From Candidatus Hydrogenedentota bacterium (GTDB taxonomy: Bacteria > Hydrogenedentota > Hydrogenedentia > Hydrogenedentales > JAGMZX01), in NCBI GenBank assembly GCA_029556545.1, contig JAKQEQ010000087.1, forward strand, positions 1 through 19,162: 19,162 nt of DNA. The letters are read 5' to 3'. Below, piece by piece: positions 15,260-19,162 of the stretch; the first letter of the stretch is position 1; each line of letters opens with the position of its first letter. The notes under the pieces were generated by a model. The model had not been told where the DNA came from. It ran no database searches and worked only from the letters and a program-made list of their open reading frames with translations. A program made the position numbers and the translations under genes.

Positions 15260-16408
15260 TCACGGAAAGGACAGTCGCATTTCATTGCCTACGACGCGCA
15301 TCACCTTGAGTGGCGCCCCGTCGAAGGAGCGATCCCGCACTTCGTCCACCAGCCACGACATGGGACCCGTATACTGAAAAACGTAACGCGCGAGGCGGTC
15401 GGAGTAGAACCGCTCCTCCATCCCGGCCACGCCGGGGACCCCCCGGATCGCGCCAAGCACCTTTTCCAGGCGCGCCCGAGTCCCGGGCCGCTCCAACGTC
15501 AGTTGAACGCCTTCCTCCGCGCGCGTGCCCAGCACCGTAATTACCGCCGACACCCGCGCATCCTCCGCCAGCCGCAGCGCGGCGTCGCGCAGCGCCTGCC
15601 TGCCGCCCGCGCGCGGATCCGCCGCATGCACTACGTGACGCGAGGAAAGCGCGTCGGTCATCTTGCCGTCGAAGGCACGAAACACCCGCAGCGTAATGGC
15701 CGCCTCATTGCGCAAGAGGTTCGACCCCGCCGCGATGGCCGTCGTCCGCGCCACCGCCGTGCCCAGCACAACCACGTCCGCCGTCATCGCCCGGGCAAAC
15801 AGGCCGCCGGTCTCGACGTCGCCCCCCACCGCACCGAGCAGTTCCGGGTGCGAAAAGTCGTCCGGCACGGCGTCCACGCCGCGCGCCGCGACCCCCTTCT
15901 TGCCCAACGCTTCGATCAGCGCCTGTTCCGCGATCCCCCCCTCGATCACGGCGGGCACTTCGTCTTGAATGAACTGCTCCCCGATAACCAGCAACACTTC
16001 CGGCGCCGCGCCGAGGCGCGGCAGCATCAGTTCGGCCACGTCGCGTTGGATCGAACGCTCCGCGACATAGACATCCACCTCGACAAAGGTCGAATCCCCC
16101 CGGTCCTCCTGCCGCAGCAGGTCCGCATGATCGACGTACCGCCCCGGATCCCCCAGGAGCGGTTCGAGCGCCGCCGCGTCCTCCCGCGCCACCAGCGACT
16201 GCACGAACTGGGCTACGGCGTCGCGCGTGGCCGCCTCGACCGCCCGACGCCGCGCGGCGAAGCCGATGCCGTCGGCGTACCCTTCCGCGCGCACCTGCAC
16301 GAGCCCGTCGTCGCCCCGCGGAAACGCAGACGACGACAGACAACAAATGAGGGCCAGGAATCCGGCCCTCATCACCGTGTCGCGTATGTGTCCCCCGGTC
16401 ACCGCCAC
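15260..16408 (-). CDS. Exported protein with FlgT/LPP20-like N-terminal domain, function unknown
   Basis: The protein has 382 residues from GTG at 16406-16408, which has AGGGA nine bases upstream; an ATG at 16370-16372 lacks one. An export signal (RAGFLALICCLSSSAFP) lies at about 14-30. Residues 36-118 (LVQVRAEGYADGIGFAARRRAVEAATRDAV, then STFVEVDVYVAERSIQRDV) match the small domain seen in FlgT and LPP20-type envelope proteins. There the opening strand is followed by an Ala/Arg helix of the AREQAL-type. Residues 125-270 look like an alpha/beta domain (EVLLVIGEQFIQDEVPAVIEGGIAEQALIEAL, then ADVVVLGTAVARTT), as in CsgG/TolB-like proteins that bind nothing obvious. The C-terminal 100 residues carry another short alpha/beta unit. 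It is the last gene of the four-gene minus-strand run. Role probably in the periplasm or at the outer membrane; the name is by domain resemblance only. Confidence 0.7.
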   Translation of the reverse strand: MAVTGGHIRDTVMRAGFLALICCLSSSAFPRGDDGLVQVRAEGYADGIGFAARRRAVEAATRDAVAQFVQSLVAREDAAALEPLLGDPGRYVDHADLLRQEDRGDSTFVEVDVYVAERSIQRDVAELMLPRLGAAPEVLLVIGEQFIQDEVPAVIEGGIAEQALIEALGKKGVAARGVDAVPDDFSHPELLGAVGGDVETGGLFARAMTADVVVLGTAVARTTAIAAGSNLLRNEAAITLRVFRAFDGKMTDALSSRHVVHAADPRAGGRQALRDAALRLAEDARVSAVITVLGTRAEEGVQLTLERPGTRARLEKVLGAIRGVPGVAGMEERFYSDRLARYVFQYTGPMSWLVDEVRDRSFDGAPLKVMRVVGNEMRLSFP

Positions 16409-16420
16409 ATGTCGGCGTCC

Positions 16421-17125
16421 CTAGCGTCTGCTGTTCGCGATGGCCAGCAGTCGCAGCAGTTGCAGCACCGCCATCGCCGCCGCCGCGACGTAGGTCATCG
16501 CCGCCGCGCCGAGCACCTTGCGCACGCCCGGCAGTTCATCCTCCGCCACGTAGCCGCCGTTCGCCAACGCGCGGAGCGCGCGCCGGCTCGCGTTGAACTC
16601 GACCGGCAGCGTCACCACCGTGAAGGCCACCGCCGCCGTGAACAGCCAGATACCGGCGGTCATCAGGAACTGCCCGCCGCCGCCGCCCCAGGACAAAATC
16701 ATCCCGAGGAAAAACAGCGGGATGGCCAGCTTCGATCCAATACCGGCCGCCGGGTACATGAGCGTGCGCAGTTGCAGGAAGGCGTACCCGCGCGCGTGCT
16801 GGATGGCGTGGCCCACTTCATGGGCCGCGATGCCCAGCGCCGCCACACTGTTGCCGTGGTACACACCTTCGGACAAGCGCAACCTCTTCTTGATTGGGTC
16901 GTAATGGTCCGTGAGGTTTCCAGCGACCATCTCGATTTCCACGTCGCGACCCACATTCTCGTCGCGCATAATCAATTGCGCCACCTGCGCGCCCGTCAGC
17001 CCCGACCGGGCCACCACCTTCGAGAACCGCCTGTAGGCGGAACTCACCTTCGCCTGCGCCCAGACCGCCAGGATCAGCGCCGGAATCAGCAGCAGATCAT
17101 ACGGCGTGAAAAAGAACATGGGCAT
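16421..17125 (-). CDS. YugP-type membrane zinc metallopeptidase
   Basis: The 234-residue length is usual for the family (Zn_peptidase_2). The zinc-binding HEVGH (102-106) sits in GIAAHEVGHAIQHARGYAFLQLR. The preceding DHYDPIKKRLRLSEGVYHGNSVAALGIAAHEVGHA block is the family signature, seen here from about 73 on (DHYDPIKKRLRLSEGVY). Hydrophobic segments lie at 9-24, 120-145, 150-175 and 205-230, so the active site faces the membrane surface between helices. A ribosome-binding site (AAAGGAG) lies 11 bases before the ATG at 17125; a second ATG at 17119 is an alternative. The gene starts six bases after the bactofilin stop. Substrates of these proteases are not known; a housekeeping role on membrane proteins is inferred. 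Confidence 0.93.
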   Translation of the reverse strand: MPMFFFTPYDLLLIPALILAVWAQAKVSSAYRRFSKVVARSGLTGAQVAQLIMRDENVGRDVEIEMVAGNLTDHYDPIKKRLRLSEGVYHGNSVAALGIAAHEVGHAIQHARGYAFLQLRTLMYPAAGIGSKLAIPLFFLGMILSWGGGGGQFLMTAGIWLFTAAVAFTVVTLPVEFNASRRALRALANGGYVAEDELPGVRKVLGAAAMTYVAAAAMAVLQLLRLLAIANSRR

Positions 17126-17131
17126 TCGGAA

Positions 17132-17833
17132 TCACACTCCTTTCTGTATGGCGTTTCGCTGTTGCGTCGGAGCGCGCATCATGCAGGCGCCGTTGAGTGT
17201 GGCGCCCTCCTCCATCACCAAATTTCGCACCTTGATGTCGCCATGCACCTTACCGCTCGCCGCCAGATGCAGCAGCCCCGGCGTCGTCACATTACCATAC
17301 ACCTGGCCCGCCAGATTTATTCGCTTGCCCGCCGTCACGTCCGCGTTCAATCGCCCCGTCTCGCCCAGTTCCAGGTACTCCCCGCACTCGACCCGGCCCT
17401 CGACCAATCCCTCGACCTTGCACGAATGCGCCCGCACGTTGCCCGAAACCAGCGCGCTCGCCCCGAGGTAAAGCCGTCCGTCCACCGTCACATTGCCGTC
17501 CACACGGCCCGAAATCTCCGTGTCCGTCCCCCCGCTCACCGACCCCTCGATGATCACCCCTTCCGGAATCACCATGCGGCCCGGCTTCACGCTCCGCGCC
17601 CGCCGGATCGCCAGGTCGTCCGCCGTGGCGTCCGGCTGACGGGCCGTTTCCGCGACCGCGTCCCGCGCGCGCTCCGTACCGCGGCTGCTCTGGATCGCGT
17701 CGTTCATGCGCGCGCCCCACCGGCCGAACAGGCCGCGCTTGCCGGCCTGCTCCATCGCCGCATACTTCTCTTTCGCCTCGGCGGACAGGTTGACCTGTCC
17801 CCGCACATCCGGAATCTTTTTTTCGTCCGCCAC
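17132..17833 (-). CDS. Bactofilin (polymer-forming cytoskeletal protein)
   Basis: Bactofilins polymerise without nucleotide into filaments on the membrane that place other proteins. The protein has 233 residues. A charged N-terminal tail (1 to about 85) precedes a right-handed beta-helix core of repeated short strands: MVIPEGVIIEGSVSGGTDTEISG, RVDGNVTVDGRLYLGASALVSG, NVRAHSCKVEGLVEGRVECG, KRINLAGQVYGNVTTPGLLHL and SGKVHGDIKVRNLVMEEGATL. The start is taken at GTG 17833, two bases after the stop of the ParA-like gene and preceded by GGGGT. A TTG at 17875 would make it overlap that gene by 40 bases and is less likely. Tight linkage to a ParA/MinD-like ATPase suggests that the two work together. 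The tail is longer than in minimal bactofilins. Confidence 0.93.
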   Translation of the reverse strand: MADEKKIPDVRGQVNLSAEAKEKYAAMEQAGKRGLFGRWGARMNDAIQSSRGTERARDAVAETARQPDATADDLAIRRARSVKPGRMVIPEGVIIEGSVSGGTDTEISGRVDGNVTVDGRLYLGASALVSGNVRAHSCKVEGLVEGRVECGEYLELGETGRLNADVTAGKRINLAGQVYGNVTTPGLLHLAASGKVHGDIKVRNLVMEEGATLNGACMMRAPTQQRNAIQKGV

Positions 17834-17835
17834 GA

Positions 17836-18798
17836 TCAGAAATACCCCAGTCGGTTCGCCATATCCACTACGCAACCGGACACCCGGAGCCGGGGCCGGC
17901 CGATCACGAAGGGCACGCCCGAGTTTACCGCCTCGGAAACGGCATGGTCAAAATAAATGAAGCCCAGGCTCTCCGGACGCGACAGGAGATGGTCCCGCGC
18001 GTGTTTCGCCATGATCTGCGCCGCGACCTGCGCCTCGTAGGCGTTCTGGACCTTATTCACCACGATCCGCGGGCGAAACGCCCGCGCCAGCGCGAGCAGC
18101 TCCCGCTCGATCACCTTGCGAGTGGCCCGATCGAAGCAATCCGCCGTCTTCATGAATTCCAGGAACCCGCGCAGCGACTCGTGACGCTTCAGCAGCACGC
18201 CCACCTCGGGGACCCCGTAGAACCGCTCGATGTGGCGGTAAACCGCCGCCCGAAGGAATTTGAATGCATTGTCGATGCTCGTGCGCTCCGGCGTGATGAT
18301 CAGCACCCCGTGCGTCAGCGTCTGCAAATACAGATCGAGACTGTTCAGCCGCGCACCGGCGTCCAGGTCGATAATCACGAGGTCCGCATCCAGTGCGCGA
18401 ATCCCCTGCACCAGCGCGTCCCGCTGCCGATACCGCGGATTCGCCGCGTCCAGCAGCCCCGATGCCCCCGGAATCAGCCGCAGGTTCTCGTAAGGCGTCT
18501 CGCACGCGATTTCCTGAAGGCAAACCCCGCGCTTCCGCTCGAAAAAATCGTCCAGCCGCCGATCCGCCCGCATCCCCAGCATCGTCTCGGCGTTCGAGCA
18601 CGTCAGATCCGCGTCCAGGATGACAACCCGCCAGCCCCGCCGCGCGATCTCCACCCCCACATTCACGGCGAAACACGTCTTCCCCACGCCGCCTTTCCCC
18701 CCGCCGACCACCAACAGGTGCGGCAAGGCCCCGCCGCTCGGCGACTCCGGCACGGAGAAGCCCACAGTCTCAACGACTTGTCGCGTCGTAGTGCTCAT
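17836..18798 (-). CDS. ParA/MinD-superfamily ATPase (FlhG-like)
   Basis: The 320-residue P-loop ATPase belongs to the deviant Walker A class. GGGKGGVGKT (32-41) carries the signature Lys35 and the P-loop Lys40. DADL follows at 62-65, in VVILDADLTCSNAETMLG. The Walker B/switch II region reads IIDLDAGARLNSLD, where many ParA proteins have DTGAG. The segments SGLLDAANPRYRQ and GVLIITPERTSIDNAFKFLRAAVYR follow the FlhG/MinD-like pattern. I see no MinD-type amphipathic membrane helix at the C-terminus and no partner ParB gene. The ATG at 18798 is chosen because the best promoter places the transcript start downstream of the alternative ATG at 18819. It heads the four-gene minus-strand unit and probably positions the bactofilin or its clients (inference). 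Confidence 0.88.
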   Translation of the reverse strand: MSTTTRQVVETVGFSVPESPSGGALPHLLVVGGGKGGVGKTCFAVNVGVEIARRGWRVVILDADLTCSNAETMLGMRADRRLDDFFERKRGVCLQEIACETPYENLRLIPGASGLLDAANPRYRQRDALVQGIRALDADLVIIDLDAGARLNSLDLYLQTLTHGVLIITPERTSIDNAFKFLRAAVYRHIERFYGVPEVGVLLKRHESLRGFLEFMKTADCFDRATRKVIERELLALARAFRPRIVVNKVQNAYEAQVAAQIMAKHARDHLLSRPESLGFIYFDHAVSEAVNSGVPFVIGRPRLRVSGCVVDMANRLGYF

Positions 18799-18820
18799 GA
18801 GAAATGCACCCAGACTCATA

Positions 18821-18850
18821 AAATTAGCACATAACGCATGATTCCGTCAA
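18821..18850 (-). promoter_or_regulatory. Candidate promoter of the ParA-bactofilin operon
   Basis: On the minus strand TTGACG (18850-18845, five of six to the -35 consensus) is followed after 18 bases by TAATTT (18826-18821), a weak -10 in the only AT-rich stretch here. Transcription would begin near 18814, which favours the ATG at 18798 as the start of the ATPase. Confidence 0.35.
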
Positions 18851-18943
18851 CAATAAAATCCGCCCGCCGATGCGAGACGCCGGGCTCTCGCGTGCGCGGG
18901 TATAGACGAAGAAACGAAGGGCCGGGTCGCTCAGCGCGGGAAG

Positions 18944-18954
18944 GGGTCAGACCC
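18944..18954. repeat. Short perfect dyad GGGTC-A-GACCC
   Basis: Five-base arms flank a single A, within GGGAAGGGGTCAGACCC. Similar GGGGTCAGACC motifs are familiar near REP-associated (IS200-like) transposase genes in many genomes; that link is from memory and not shown by anything in the window. Confidence 0.4.
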
Positions 18955-19081
18955 AGGGCAATCGCACTAAGAAGTACGAGCATTCCGCTTCCATGCGCAT
19001 AACTACTCCGGCACATATGCGAACTCGACGTGTGGGTGTCTTGCCCTAGGTCCGCGTCGCGCGCTGGAGTTCCCGCATTTA

Positions 19082-19162
19082 GGGCCGAAGGCCCATGACA
19101 TAGTAGCCCAGGGCAACGCCCTGGGAAAATGTGCGCGCCTCAATGTGAAGCCCTGCAAGGGC
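19082..19162. repeat. Cluster of three perfect hairpins (REP-like palindromic element)
   Basis: Three hairpins with three-base loops follow one another: GGGCC-GAA-GGCCC (19082-19094), CCCAGGGC-AAC-GCCCTGGG (19107-19125) and GCCCT-GCA-AGGGC (19150-19162). The last is cut off by, or ends exactly at, the window edge. All are built on GGGC/GCCC, as in dispersed extragenic palindromic repeats. No transposase gene is visible. Confidence 0.65.

Larger units (their letters stand above)
18799..19162. other. 364-base region without a convincing gene, at the right edge
   Basis: After the operon promoter the region holds no frame with both a ribosome-binding site and a recognisable protein. It carries four short perfect inverted repeats (18944-18954 and three close together from 19082 to the window end), described separately. 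The texture looks like mobile-element flank or dispersed repeat rather than coding sequence. Confidence 0.5.

Noticed and set aside
15503-17956. Open frame of 817 codons on the + strand
   Set aside because: It lies opposite the FlgT-like, YugP and bactofilin genes, and its translation is an Arg/His/Gln-rich string without domains. It is the usual mirror of GC-rich genes on the other strand.
18816-19016. Short open frame of 66 codons on the - strand
   Set aside because: It has no ribosome-binding site or domain, it covers the promoter of the ParA-like gene, and it runs through a dyad.

Overview
The window is GC-rich bacterial chromosomal DNA with sixteen protein-coding genes that I can support, no RNA genes and no intact mobile element. 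The gene content suggests a Gram-negative member of the Planctomycetota/Verrucomicrobiota/Hydrogenedentota type. Pointers are several UroD-fold methyltransferase-like proteins with a corrinoid protein, a GxGYxYP putative glycoside hydrolase, a CBM9-like protein, a Gly-rich secreted protein, a bactofilin, and an outer-membrane-like protein ending in Phe. This lineage guess is inference from gene content; no marker in the window fixes it.

Layout. Bases 1-650 (-) hold the N-terminal part of a secreted Gly-rich protein cut by the left edge. A 391-base divergent spacer with a perfect 10-bp-arm palindrome separates it from mutL-miaA (+, 4-base overlap). A 9-bp tandem repeat array (3940-4011) lies between miaA and a convergent exported, probably outer-membrane, protein gene (-). 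An exported metallophosphoesterase with an added N-terminal domain follows (+). Then come a six-helix membrane protein and a CBM9-like protein (-, probable operon).

The centre (8279-15241, all +) is the most interesting part. A UroD-fold methyltransferase-like protein, a two-domain corrinoid protein and a homocysteine S-methyltransferase look like a complete split methyl-transfer route: unknown methyl donor, then corrinoid, then homocysteine. It resembles methionine synthase with its folate module replaced by a UroD-type module. A second UroD-fold protein fused to a thioredoxin-like domain, a COG0523/CobW-type GTPase with an unusual Cys-rich segment, and a secreted GxGYxYP protein follow on the same strand.

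The right part (18798-15260, -) is a tight four-gene run: a ParA/MinD-like ATPase, a bactofilin, a YugP-type membrane zinc protease and an exported protein with a FlgT/LPP20-like N-terminal domain. Together they look like an envelope or cell-organisation operon. The last ~360 bases carry no convincing gene but hold a series of short perfect hairpins, typical of a dispersed palindromic (REP-like) element.
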